From Candidatus Symbiothrix dinenymphae (GTDB lineage: Bacteria > Bacteroidota > Bacteroidia > Bacteroidales > Azobacteroidaceae), in the NCBI GenBank assembly GCA_001417715.1, contig BBRT01000001.1:1-64000 (forward strand): a DNA stretch of 64,000 nucleotides, given 5' to 3'. Each line of letters starts with the position of its first letter. Positions within the stretch are counted from its first letter, which is position 1. Under the pieces are notes generated by a model. That model was not told the origin of the DNA, did no database searches, and saw only the letters and a program-made list of their open reading frames with translations. Both the position numbers and the translations under genes were made by a program. This document shows, in pieces, positions 40,818 to 48,381 of this stretch.

Positions 40818-41543
40818 ATGCTACACAAGACAAGAGCGATTGTGCTGCGACAACTGAACTATAATGACAATTATGGCATCGTGCGCGTGTTCACCGAAGA
40901 GTTTGGATTGGTATCCTATTTGACCCGCCCGACGCGGGGCAAAAAGGCAAAAGGGGTGGGGTCGGTGCTTCATCCGTTGGCGATTTTGAATTTGGAAGTG
41001 GAGCATCAGCCCCTGCGCGACATTCAGCGATTGAAGGAGGCGCGGGTGCATCTATCGACATTGTCGTTGCTCAACAATCCGATTAAAAGCACTGTGAGCC
41101 TGTTTTTGGCAGAGTGGATTAGCAAGGCGGTGCAGGGCGAGCAGACCGACAAGTTGCTGTTTGACTACCTTGTGCAGTCCATTCAGATATTGGATTTGTC
41201 GGAACGGGAGTTTGCCAATTTCCATTTGGTCTTTCTGATGCGCCTCACGCAGTTTCTCGGATTCCATCCGGCGGCAGACAGCTACGTTCTAAACAGCTAT
41301 TTCGACCTCTTGAACGGGCTTTTTGTGACCGCACCACCCAATCATGTCCATTATTTAGACAGGGAAGAAAGTGCGCTGTTTTTCCAACTTTTAAATCTCG
41401 ATTACACTCGCATGGGTGATTTACAACTGTCCGGCAGTCGCCGTAAATTGCTTATTGGCAGGCTGTTGGAATATTACCGACTGCATTTGGCAACTTTCCC
41501 CGACATCAAGTCGTTGGAAGTTTTGCACGAAGTGTTTGGATAA
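40818..41543 (+). CDS. recO: DNA repair protein RecO
   Basis: 241 aa. RecO loads RecA on SSB-coated DNA with RecR. The N-terminal OB-fold (MLHKTRAIVLRQLNYNDNYGIVRVFTEEFGLVSYL) and the C-terminal helical region are present. The usual zinc-finger Cys residues are absent, as in many Bacteroidota RecO proteins. It is co-directional with rsmG (5 bp gap) and followed by the tRNA-Arg promoter. Confidence 0.92.
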   Translation: MLHKTRAIVLRQLNYNDNYGIVRVFTEEFGLVSYLTRPTRGKKAKGVGSVLHPLAILNLEVEHQPLRDIQRLKEARVHLSTLSLLNNPIKSTVSLFLAEWISKAVQGEQTDKLLFDYLVQSIQILDLSEREFANFHLVFLMRLTQFLGFHPAADSYVLNSYFDLLNGLFVTAPPNHVHYLDREESALFFQLLNLDYTRMGDLQLSGSRRKLLIGRLLEYYRLHLATFPDIKSLEVLHEVFG

Positions 41544-41558
41544 TTTGCTTTAAAACCG

Positions 41559-41566
41559 TACCTTTG
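41559..41566 (+). promoter_or_regulatory. tRNA-Arg promoter (TACCTTTG)
   Basis: A consensus -7 box 14 bp upstream of the tRNA 5' end. Confidence 0.8.
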
Positions 41567-41580
41567 CAGACGATTTTTAT

Positions 41581-41652
41581 GCCCCCGTAGTTCAACGGAT
41601 AGAATAGAAGTTTCCTAAACTTTTGATAGCAGTTCGATTCTGCTCGGGGGTA
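41581..41652 (+). tRNA. tRNA-Arg (anticodon CCT)
   Basis: A full cloverleaf. The acceptor GCCCCCG pairs with CGGGGGT (terminal G-U), the anticodon loop TTCCTAA gives CCT, and the T-arm is AGCAG-TTCGATT-CTGCT. The CCA end is not encoded. It decodes AGG. Its last 14 bases plus 2 more are repeated at 42271-42286. Confidence 0.95.
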
Positions 41653-41654
41653 CA
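41639..41654. repeat. attL-like 16-bp repeat, tRNA 3' end
   Basis: TCTGCTCGGGGGTACA covers the 3' part of the T-arm and acceptor stem of tRNA-Arg. An identical copy lies at 42271-42286, the signature of site-specific integration into a tRNA gene. Confidence 0.85.
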
Positions 41655-41664
41655 AATAAATAGT

Positions 41665-41672
41665 TACCTTTG
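41665..41672 (+). promoter_or_regulatory. Toxin-antitoxin promoter (TACCTTTG)
   Basis: A consensus -7 box inside the tRNA-flanked segment, 27 bp before ATG 41700. It excludes the longer upstream reading frame as the start. Confidence 0.8.
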
Positions 41673-41699
41673 CGGGGTAATATTAAAAATGACAAATAT

Positions 41700-41936
41700 A
41701 TGAATCAGGTAGCAACAGGGATAACAATTGAACGCAACGTACTTGGTGTACCCAGTTATGTGCGCATTGATATTAGAAAGTATGGGAATCAACTCAAAGA
41801 TTTTTTTTCATCTAACGGAGTGGCAATTAGCGACATTCCAAATTCTGATACCCAAAAAGCAATGAGTGAGGCTCAAAAAAACGCTACGGTAGGTTTTGAT
41901 AGTATTGATGCACTCTTGCATGATTTAAAAAATTGA
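41700..41936 (+). CDS. Antitoxin of a YafQ-type toxin-antitoxin pair
   Basis: 78 aa from ATG 41700. A short N-terminal region (QVATGITIERNVLGVPSYVRIDI) is followed by a C-terminal tail rich in Asp/Ser that would wrap the toxin (IDALLHDLKN). It does not look like a classical DinJ ribbon-helix-helix protein, so the antitoxin family is uncertain. Position immediately before a YafQ-like gene, with a 3-bp gap, supports the role. Confidence 0.8.
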   Translation: MNQVATGITIERNVLGVPSYVRIDIRKYGNQLKDFFSSNGVAISDIPNSDTQKAMSEAQKNATVGFDSIDALLHDLKN

Positions 41937-41939
41937 TTT

Positions 41940-42233
41940 ATGTACTATCCTAAACGAACCGGGCAATTCAAAAAAGATTATAAGTTATGTATGAAGCGTA
42001 ATTTTGATATGGCTTTGATTGATGAAGCTATGAAAACTTTATGTGCAACAGGCACATTGCCGGAAGTTTATTTACCACATCCTTTGACAGGAAACTATGC
42101 CGGACATAACGAATGCCACATAAAACCGGATTGGCTAATGACGTGGTATATTGAAAGTTACTGTGAGAATCCGGATTTTGAAGGCACAGCCCATTTTGTC
42201 AGAACAGGGACACATTCTGATTTGTTTAAATAA
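41940..42233 (+). CDS. YafQ/RelE-superfamily mRNA interferase toxin
   Basis: 97 aa. The YafQ signature is well kept: an N-terminal helix YPKRTGQFKKDYKLCMKRNFD, PHPLTGNYAGHNECHIKPDWLMTW and the C-terminal VRTGTHSDLFK, which carries catalytic His. Such toxins cut mRNA on translating ribosomes. It is the only non-antitoxin gene between the two 16-bp repeats. Confidence 0.93.
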   Translation: MYYPKRTGQFKKDYKLCMKRNFDMALIDEAMKTLCATGTLPEVYLPHPLTGNYAGHNECHIKPDWLMTWYIESYCENPDFEGTAHFVRTGTHSDLFK

Positions 42234-42270
42234 ATATGCTCTATCGAGCCTAAAAATTACTCCTGCGATG

Positions 42271-42286
42271 TCTGCTCGGGGGTACA
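42271..42286. repeat. attR-like 16-bp repeat
   Basis: An exact copy of the tRNA 3' end (TCTGCTCGGGGGTACA), 632 bp from the first copy. It lies 6 bp beyond the stop codon of the convergent lipoprotein gene. It is not a full tRNA. Confidence 0.85.
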
Positions 42287-42292
42287 TGCATT

Positions 42293-43603
42293 TTAATCAG
42301 CAGGATAGCACCCAATGTACTCACCACCACCCAATAATGCAGGCGAACCTGCTTGCAAGCGAAAATCGTAGATAAATTCGGCTTTGGCGGGGTCTTCAGA
42401 CATGATGATGCGAAATTTGGGGTCTTTCTCAGTGAGGCAGTTGCGAAACAAGTAGTGCAAATTTTCTGCATTTTCGGCAAAACTGATTTTGGAGGTTGAT
42501 GTGTAATTTGCTCCCCAGATGATGGTGTTTTCAAACGTAGCTTGGGTGTTGTCGCGCAAAAAGACCGTTTCGTCTTTGGTGTTGCCCCAGCCGTATTCTG
42601 CTCTGCCGTTGAAATAGTAATTAGCTATGGTGCAGTGATTTACAGTGTATTTGCCGCCGTTTAAATGTAGCAAACCATCTCTGGCGTTGCTCAATTCGCA
42701 CCGGTCAAACTCCATCCGGCAATTGGTGGCGGACACTAACATGCCTTTGAAATTGGTCAATATGGTGTTGCGCATCGACAATTTTGGGAGTATGGTGTCG
42801 GCGTTTGCAAACGTCAGACCTTGTGAGCCATTCCTAATTCGGGCGTGTTCAATCACATTGTTATAGCTCTGCGAATCAAACCAAATGCCGCCCCACTGCC
42901 CGGGAATGCGGTCGTAGGGGATGCCCACCATCCGGTCGAAGCGGTCGCCCCGAATGGTGACGGGATTTGCCTCTGTACCAAGCAGTTGCAACGTGCCACA
43001 CACTACAATCTCTGCCTTGTCGTGCATATACAAACGTGCCCCGGCAGGAATAGTCAAAGTCGCGCCCGCCTGCACCACCAGACTGTCGTAAATCACATAG
43101 GGTTTGGCACTGCCCAAAGTGGCATCTGTCGCTATATTCATTCCCGCCGTGCAAATCTCCGCATCCTGCGCAACGGCTTGCAAAACAACCGATTGCGTCA
43201 CACCATTGGTAACAAACACAATGTGGTCAAGAATTTCTCTCGGCTCATCCAAATTATTTAACATCGGCTGAGCCACCACCAACACATACAAACTATCATT
43301 CGCCAAAATTTCAACGTTCGACAAAGCACCGCCCACAGCCACCGCCCGCCCATCCACATTAATCCTGAAATTCGCCCCATTTGCAAGCGAAATAGACGAA
43401 ATCAACAAAGCCTTATCATGCCAATTGCGAACCATAAAAGCACCAAAAGGAGTCCGAACCGCAGAAACAATAGTATCAAACACCACAGTATCAGCCGAAA
43501 AAGCCAACAAATCATCCGGACTATAAGAATAATCCTCAAACCCATCATCGCAACCAACAAAAGCCGCCACCAAAAAAACCAACCCAAACCAAAACCTATT
43601 CAT
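42293..43603 (-). CDS. Lipoprotein with right-handed beta-helix repeats
   Basis: 436 aa. The lipobox Cys is in LVAAFVGCDDG (about residue 18). An N-terminal beta domain (about 30-150) precedes a right-handed parallel beta-helix (about 165-420) with repeated turns such as NNVIEHARIRNGSQGLTF, MRNTILTNFKGM and VNHCTIANYYF. Such lipoproteins in Bacteroidota are outer-membrane-attached and often bind polysaccharide. No catalytic residues can be assigned. Its 3' end abuts the attR-like repeat. Confidence 0.8.
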   Translation of the reverse strand: MNRFWFGLVFLVAAFVGCDDGFEDYSYSPDDLLAFSADTVVFDTIVSAVRTPFGAFMVRNWHDKALLISSISLANGANFRINVDGRAVAVGGALSNVEILANDSLYVLVVAQPMLNNLDEPREILDHIVFVTNGVTQSVVLQAVAQDAEICTAGMNIATDATLGSAKPYVIYDSLVVQAGATLTIPAGARLYMHDKAEIVVCGTLQLLGTEANPVTIRGDRFDRMVGIPYDRIPGQWGGIWFDSQSYNNVIEHARIRNGSQGLTFANADTILPKLSMRNTILTNFKGMLVSATNCRMEFDRCELSNARDGLLHLNGGKYTVNHCTIANYYFNGRAEYGWGNTKDETVFLRDNTQATFENTIIWGANYTSTSKISFAENAENLHYLFRNCLTEKDPKFRIIMSEDPAKAEFIYDFRLQAGSPALLGGGEYIGCYPAD

Positions 43604-43607
43604 AATT

Positions 43608-43655
43608 CAATTACCAATTACCCTTTACCTTTTACCTTTTACCCTTCACCCTTCA
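43608..43655. repeat. Heptamer repeats (caattac / ccttttac)
   Basis: Short, imperfect 7-8-bp tandem repeats between the lipoprotein gene start and the mazG 3' end, running into the last codons of mazG. Confidence 0.7.
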
Positions 43656-44436
43656 TCCCTTTCGCTTCCCCCCAAAGCTCCTCCATCTCCCCCAAAGTCA
43701 TGTCTTTCAATGACTTACCTTGCTCTTTGGCGCGCTGCTCAATATAATTAAAGCGGGTGATGAACTTCTGATTAGTGCGTTCCAGCGCATTGTCGGGGTT
43801 GATTTTGTAGAGGCGGGCGGCATTGATGAGGCTGAAAAACAGGTCGCCAAACTCGGCTTCCATCTTGTCGGCATCCATCGTGGCGATTTCGGCTTGCAGT
43901 TCTCCAAACTCTTCGCGCACTTTTTCCCAAACTTGCTCTTTCTGCTCCCAGTCGAAGCCCGCGTTGCGGGCTTTGTCTTGGATGCGGTGTGCCTTCGGCA
44001 CACTCGGCAAGCTGGCGGGTACGCCCGCCAACACGGTTCTGTTGCCGCCCTTCTCTTTCAGTTTGATTTGTTCCCAATTTTTGGAAACCTCACCGGCAGT
44101 ATCCGCCTGAACATCGCCATAAATATGCGGATGCCGAAACATCAGCTTGTCGCACAGCACATTACACACATCGGCAATGTCGAACTGCCCCTTCTCCGAA
44201 GCAATTCGGGAATAGAAAATAATGTGCAGCAACACGTCGCCCAACTCCTTTTCAATCTCCTGAAAATCATCTTTGATGATGGCTTCGCAGAGTTCGTAAG
44301 TTTCCTCAATCGTGTTGGTGCGCAGGCTCTCATTGGTCTGCTTCTTGTCCCACGGGCACTTCTCGCGCAGTTCGTCCATGATGTCGAGCAGTCGCCCGAA
44401 AGCTTGTAATTTATCTTCTTTTGTGTTCATATTCAT
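43639..44436 (-). CDS. mazG: Nucleoside triphosphate pyrophosphohydrolase MazG
   Basis: 265 aa. It hydrolyses NTPs to NMP and pyrophosphate for nucleotide-pool cleaning. Two MazG domains: the N-terminal one has CPWDKKQTNESLRTNTIEE and ELGDVLLHIIFYSRIA with the metal-binding ExxE...ExxD pattern; the C-terminal one has EFGDLFFSLINAARLY. It is followed by the heptamer repeat and the lipoprotein gene on the same strand. Confidence 0.95.
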   Translation of the reverse strand: MNMNTKEDKLQAFGRLLDIMDELREKCPWDKKQTNESLRTNTIEETYELCEAIIKDDFQEIEKELGDVLLHIIFYSRIASEKGQFDIADVCNVLCDKLMFRHPHIYGDVQADTAGEVSKNWEQIKLKEKGGNRTVLAGVPASLPSVPKAHRIQDKARNAGFDWEQKEQVWEKVREEFGELQAEIATMDADKMEAEFGDLFFSLINAARLYKINPDNALERTNQKFITRFNYIEQRAKEQGKSLKDMTLGEMEELWGEAKGMKGEG

Positions 44437-44468
44437 CCTGTTAATCCTTTAATCCGGTAAATCCTGAT

Positions 44469-46133
44469 TCAGACTATTTTCCCCAACAACTCCATCATCA
44501 AATGCCGCCTTTTATACATAACTCGGTAATTATCAATTATTTGCGACACCACTATAGCCCCATTGGGAAGTCCCTTTATCAATTTCAGCAATCGGCACAC
44601 ATAGTGATAACTCCTTTCACCGGAATCTGTGGCAGCCATATCAACGGCTTTTCGGAACAATTCCAATGTTTTTTCAGGGTATTCTTCTAAAAAATGCGCG
44701 TAATATTCTTCCATCATTGTTGCCGACAGGTGGGTTTCGATGTAGTCCACCAGTCGCGCTACAAGTTTTTCGGCAAGCAGGAGATTGGGAATGTTACAGT
44801 TGTCTGAGTGCCACCCATCTTTCGGTGGTTTATCGTAATGGTTGTAAAGGTTTTCAAATGCGTCTTGCCACTTTTCGTCCGAAAATGTCGCTTTGTAAAT
44901 TCTATAGTATTGCTTATCAAAAGTATTTTTGATAAATTCAAAAGCGATTGTGCGTATGGCGGGAACATCTTTTTCTGCTTGGGCAATGGTCAGCAGATAG
45001 CCATTCCATTTGCTTTCGTAGGAAGTATCAGGCAATCTCTTGAATCTTAAAATCAGCTGTTTGGCTTCGTCATACCGCTTTTCGGCAATCCGTTTTTCAA
45101 CCGCCAATTTGAAAAAATACTCAATTTGCCAATTTTCTTCCACCAATTTGTCTGCTTTATCTTTCTGATTGTTAGACAAATAGAATTTATACAACCGCTT
45201 CACAATTTTTCCCGCCTCTGATGAAGTTTTATTTGAAACGTTTTCCAACAAATCGTTTTGCAATTTTACAAACTCGTCAGGGTTCGCCGCATGAGCCACC
45301 AAACCCATCAAGTCGTTAAGCATATTGTTTCTGTCATAGAAGCTATCTTCATGTTCTGACAATTGCTGCTTGCAGTATTCATAAAGCGAGGGTTTGTCAA
45401 TCTGCTCATTTTCAGCCATTTTGCCCAACAAATCAAAAAAATCTTGCTGATAATCGAGGAAAATATTATCACATATTTCGCCGTCCGCCTCCTCATACCA
45501 ATCGGCGTAGGCTTCAATCACGGCTTTGCAAACCAACAAAGCATCATCGTATTCTTGCTGCTCGACAAATTTTTCCGCCTTGTTGAGCCAATCTCTCAAA
45601 ATGCTCAAATCCACGTCTCTATCACTGTCATAATCATAGTCATAAAAACGTTCTGCATCAAACTCAACCTCATTCAAATCGGCTTCAACAAGCGGTTTAT
45701 AGAAATTTTCATCTGTTGCTTCGGCATCTGTTGCTTCGTCATCTGCGCTTGCATCTATTGTTTTGGCAGGCTTTTTCAATTTCTCGGCAAATTCAAAGGT
45801 AATGGCTTTTGCCAAGTCGCTGTTATACTTTGCTTTTTTGACAACAAACGTCCGCAATTCGTCAAGCGAAACATATTGCAAAATAGCCTCAACAGTCAGT
45901 TCGTTTTGCGCGTGCTTCGCGTCAAACTGCGCAGCCTGCGTTTGTATGGCAGCCTCCAAATAGCCAATATGCTTACACAGATGATGGTCGCTCGGACACG
46001 AACACGAGAAATTTCGCCGCTGCCCATCACTGTCAAACTCAATTTTAACGGTATAAATGCCATAATTGCCATGATAGTGGGCTAGCCACTTATTTTCGGC
46101 AGTCTGCTGAATGTCTGAAAAGTCGTTTGTCAT
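44469..46133 (-). CDS. SWIM zinc-finger protein
   Basis: 554 aa. The N-terminal SWIM finger (FSCSCPSDHHLCKHIGYL, about residues 39-56; CxC...CxH) follows a small beta region. The rest is alpha-helical, with an acidic segment (about 125-180). SWIM fingers bind DNA or proteins; in bacteria they often accompany SNF2 helicases, but none is adjacent here. It is on the same strand as the genes on either side, 22 bp after the Schlafen-like gene. Confidence 0.82.
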   Translation of the reverse strand: MTNDFSDIQQTAENKWLAHYHGNYGIYTVKIEFDSDGQRRNFSCSCPSDHHLCKHIGYLEAAIQTQAAQFDAKHAQNELTVEAILQYVSLDELRTFVVKKAKYNSDLAKAITFEFAEKLKKPAKTIDASADDEATDAEATDENFYKPLVEADLNEVEFDAERFYDYDYDSDRDVDLSILRDWLNKAEKFVEQQEYDDALLVCKAVIEAYADWYEEADGEICDNIFLDYQQDFFDLLGKMAENEQIDKPSLYEYCKQQLSEHEDSFYDRNNMLNDLMGLVAHAANPDEFVKLQNDLLENVSNKTSSEAGKIVKRLYKFYLSNNQKDKADKLVEENWQIEYFFKLAVEKRIAEKRYDEAKQLILRFKRLPDTSYESKWNGYLLTIAQAEKDVPAIRTIAFEFIKNTFDKQYYRIYKATFSDEKWQDAFENLYNHYDKPPKDGWHSDNCNIPNLLLAEKLVARLVDYIETHLSATMMEEYYAHFLEEYPEKTLELFRKAVDMAATDSGERSYHYVCRLLKLIKGLPNGAIVVSQIIDNYRVMYKRRHLMMELLGKIV

Positions 46134-46154
46134 GTTTTATTTGTGTTTTTATAT

Positions 46155-47084
46155 TTAATTGCCTTTTTTGCCCCACTTTTGCCCCACTACGGTATTTTTT
46201 TGCCCCACTATCTCATAGAAAATGCCGGAACCCGATGTACCGGTTTTTGCTAAAACAGCAAATTTATTGACCATCTCTGTTAATTCATTCGTTGCAGTCC
46301 GTTTAGAAACACCATTTATCGTCTGATATTCACTATTCGTAATTTTCCCTTTTTCTCTGGTGTACAAAGTTGCCTCTATCTGTCGCTCATTCAGACCTAA
46401 CTCTTTCAAATACTCAGGAAAAAGAATATCTTTGCGAAAGACGACCCAAACATCTGAATTTTTGTAAGAATAAGTTGGTGTTGGAAGTCCCGCCGCTATG
46501 CATTGTTCTGTCATTTTGTTTATTCCTCGCCCCCACGATTCAATATAGCCAATACGGAAAAATGCATTCGCTATATCGGGATTGTATGGACGGGAGGAAT
46601 GTTTCTCAAGTAAATCTGTAATCGTCCAATTTTCAGGCAATTGTCCATAATTCCAAATCATGATTCTATCTTTGTAAACACTGATTTGTATGGGATAACC
46701 GCCCGAATAATCCTTGTGTGCAACGGCATTGTGCAGGGCTTCACGAATGGCTTCTTTGGGGTATTCAAAGGTCTCAACGCGGTAAATGCCTTCATAACTA
46801 ATCAGGGCTTTGATGCCTTTTTTGCGAAAGAAATCAAAAGTTTCCGGTTTCAAGTCGGCAACAGCCACATGGGGCACCGGCACTCCGTCCCATGTCCGCC
46901 CATACTTTTGCAACAAAAATTTATCCAATAGCAACTTTTTCGCGTTATTCACACCAACCACTGCACCACCGTCATCTTTGCCAATAAAAATAGTGCCGCC
47001 TTGCGCATTGGCAAAGCCGCATATCCACCGCAGATATTCATCTTTCCAGATGGACTTATATTCTATGTTTTGTTTTTCGTGCAT
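46155..47084 (-). CDS. Schlafen/AlbA_2-RecG-like regulator with two apparent in-frame deletions
   Basis: 309 aa. The family is AlbA_2 putative DNA-binding domain plus a GHKL-type ATPase-like (RecG C-terminal) domain and a winged helix. The AlbA_2 start (QNIEYKSIWKDEYLRWICGFANAQGG) is present. The usual middle of that domain seems missing between NAKKLLLDK and FLLQKYGRTWDG, and a second block between FFRKKG and IKALISYEG. Members I recall are ~450-480 aa. The C-terminal part (REALHNAVAHKDY, RGINKM) and a winged helix (YQTINGVSKRTATNEL) are intact. The frame survives both losses. Confidence 0.72.
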   Translation of the reverse strand: MHEKQNIEYKSIWKDEYLRWICGFANAQGGTIFIGKDDGGAVVGVNNAKKLLLDKFLLQKYGRTWDGVPVPHVAVADLKPETFDFFRKKGIKALISYEGIYRVETFEYPKEAIREALHNAVAHKDYSGGYPIQISVYKDRIMIWNYGQLPENWTITDLLEKHSSRPYNPDIANAFFRIGYIESWGRGINKMTEQCIAAGLPTPTYSYKNSDVWVVFRKDILFPEYLKELGLNERQIEATLYTREKGKITNSEYQTINGVSKRTATNELTEMVNKFAVLAKTGTSGSGIFYEIVGQKNTVVGQKWGKKGN

Positions 47085-47313
47085 GAAACAGACTATTTAT
47101 TTCCCCAATTTCCCTGCGATACGTTGGAAATGTGGCTGTTACCCATGAGCCGGAATAAACGGCATCCCGCTGCTTGTCTTTGTAAATAAACTCCCGCTGG
47201 TAAGGCGGGCGAATATCCAAAAATTTGCCGTAGCCGACAACTCCGTTTTCTCGGTTATCTTCATAACCCGCAGTCAATTCGCGGACTGTAATCTCTTTTA
47301 GTTCGATTTTCAT
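47056..47313 (-). pseudogene. Truncated DUF262 (GmrSD-type) gene
   Basis: 85 aa. The first ~52 residues (ITVRELTAGYEDN..., VVGYGKFLDIRPPYQREFIY, KDKQRDAV) are the start of a DUF262 ParB-like domain protein, normally 350-600 aa and often ending in an HNH nuclease. After about 47158 the similarity stops and unrelated sequence runs into the start of the next gene. It overlaps the methyltransferase by 4 bp, so it was once its translationally coupled partner. Confidence 0.75.
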
Positions 47314-48329
47314 TTTACTATTTTTATATTTTTTATTATTATGCGGGCGTATGGGACTTCAACAATTCCGTTTTTAATCATATACAAATCACCATCAACG
47401 GCACCCCTTTTTTGTACTTCTTTCCTGTATTTTTTGTGTTCTTCTTTATATGGTTTAACGCCAATTTCTATTCCCAAATTTGATATGCCTAATCCGAGTA
47501 TCTCAAACTGTTTCGGGTTAAATATATCAATGAAAGTAATCGGTACACCCATACAGCCGACATAATCCATAGGAATATCACTTGTTTTATCAATATTTAT
47601 CGCATCATAGTTTTCGTACTTAGTATATTCTTCGGGATTGTATTTTTTGCAGAGAATTAAATCTTCATGCCGCTTTTTAACATCAAGATTTGTGTACCAA
47701 CTGATATTTCCAAACTTTTTAATTATTCCACCGGGCTGTAAAAATTCCTTGACGTGGTTATATCCACACCACAACTTATTTTCTTTTATAAACTTAAAAA
47801 TGTCTTTATAAGTTCTACAATTATCATTGCCTATAATCAGAAATTTCTTATCATACGCTACAAGTTGGGCAACAAATTCACGAAACATCGAAAACGGCGG
47901 ATTTGTAACCACAATATCGGCTTGCTTCAGCAACTCAATACATTCTTTGCTGCGAAAATCACCATCGCCTTTCAATATATCCCACTTGTTTTGCTTGATA
48001 AACTTTTCACGGTCATAAACAATATCGTCAACGCGGTCTTTGCCATCGTAGATACAATATACAGCTTGCTCATCTTTGTTTTGACTGCACAAATAGGGGT
48101 TCAAATTTTTATAACAAGTGGCAATAAGTTGTCTTAAACCAAGCGCATGGAAATTTGCATAGAAAAAGAAAAAGAAATTGCTCACTCGTGGGTCATCACA
48201 ATTACAGAAAACAACCTTGTTCTTAAATTGCCCTTTGTAATGTTTAAGTTCTTTTTCTATATCAACAAGTTGGGTATAGAATTCATCATTTTTTGCCTTG
48301 TTTGCATTATGCAAATTTTCGTTAACCAT
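47310..48329 (-). CDS. EcoRI-type adenine-specific DNA methyltransferase
   Basis: 339 aa. The start (MVNENLHNANKAKNDEFYTQLVDIEKEL) and the catalytic motif IV NPPFSMFREFVAQLVAY (about residue 137) are of the M.EcoRI family of N6-adenine methyltransferases. FCNCDDPRVSNFFFFFYANF is the cofactor region. The gene looks full length. Its downstream DUF262 partner is truncated, so it is now an orphan methyltransferase. The recognition sequence cannot be told from the protein. Confidence 0.88.
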   Translation of the reverse strand: MVNENLHNANKAKNDEFYTQLVDIEKELKHYKGQFKNKVVFCNCDDPRVSNFFFFFYANFHALGLRQLIATCYKNLNPYLCSQNKDEQAVYCIYDGKDRVDDIVYDREKFIKQNKWDILKGDGDFRSKECIELLKQADIVVTNPPFSMFREFVAQLVAYDKKFLIIGNDNCRTYKDIFKFIKENKLWCGYNHVKEFLQPGGIIKKFGNISWYTNLDVKKRHEDLILCKKYNPEEYTKYENYDAINIDKTSDIPMDYVGCMGVPITFIDIFNPKQFEILGLGISNLGIEIGVKPYKEEHKKYRKEVQKRGAVDGDLYMIKNGIVEVPYARIIIKNIKIVK

Positions 48330-48351
48330 ACTTAGTTGTTTTTAATTTCTG

Positions 48352-48359
48352 CAAAGGTA
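48352..48359 (-). promoter_or_regulatory. Methyltransferase promoter (TACCTTTG, minus strand)
   Basis: CAAAGGTA on the plus strand, 23 bp before the methyltransferase start codon. Confidence 0.8.
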
Positions 48360-48381
48360 CGTTTTTTTTACATTACTCAGA

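Noticed and set aside
42271-42286. Second tRNA gene
   Set aside because: Only the 16-bp 3' end of the tRNA is repeated; no D-arm or anticodon arm precedes it.
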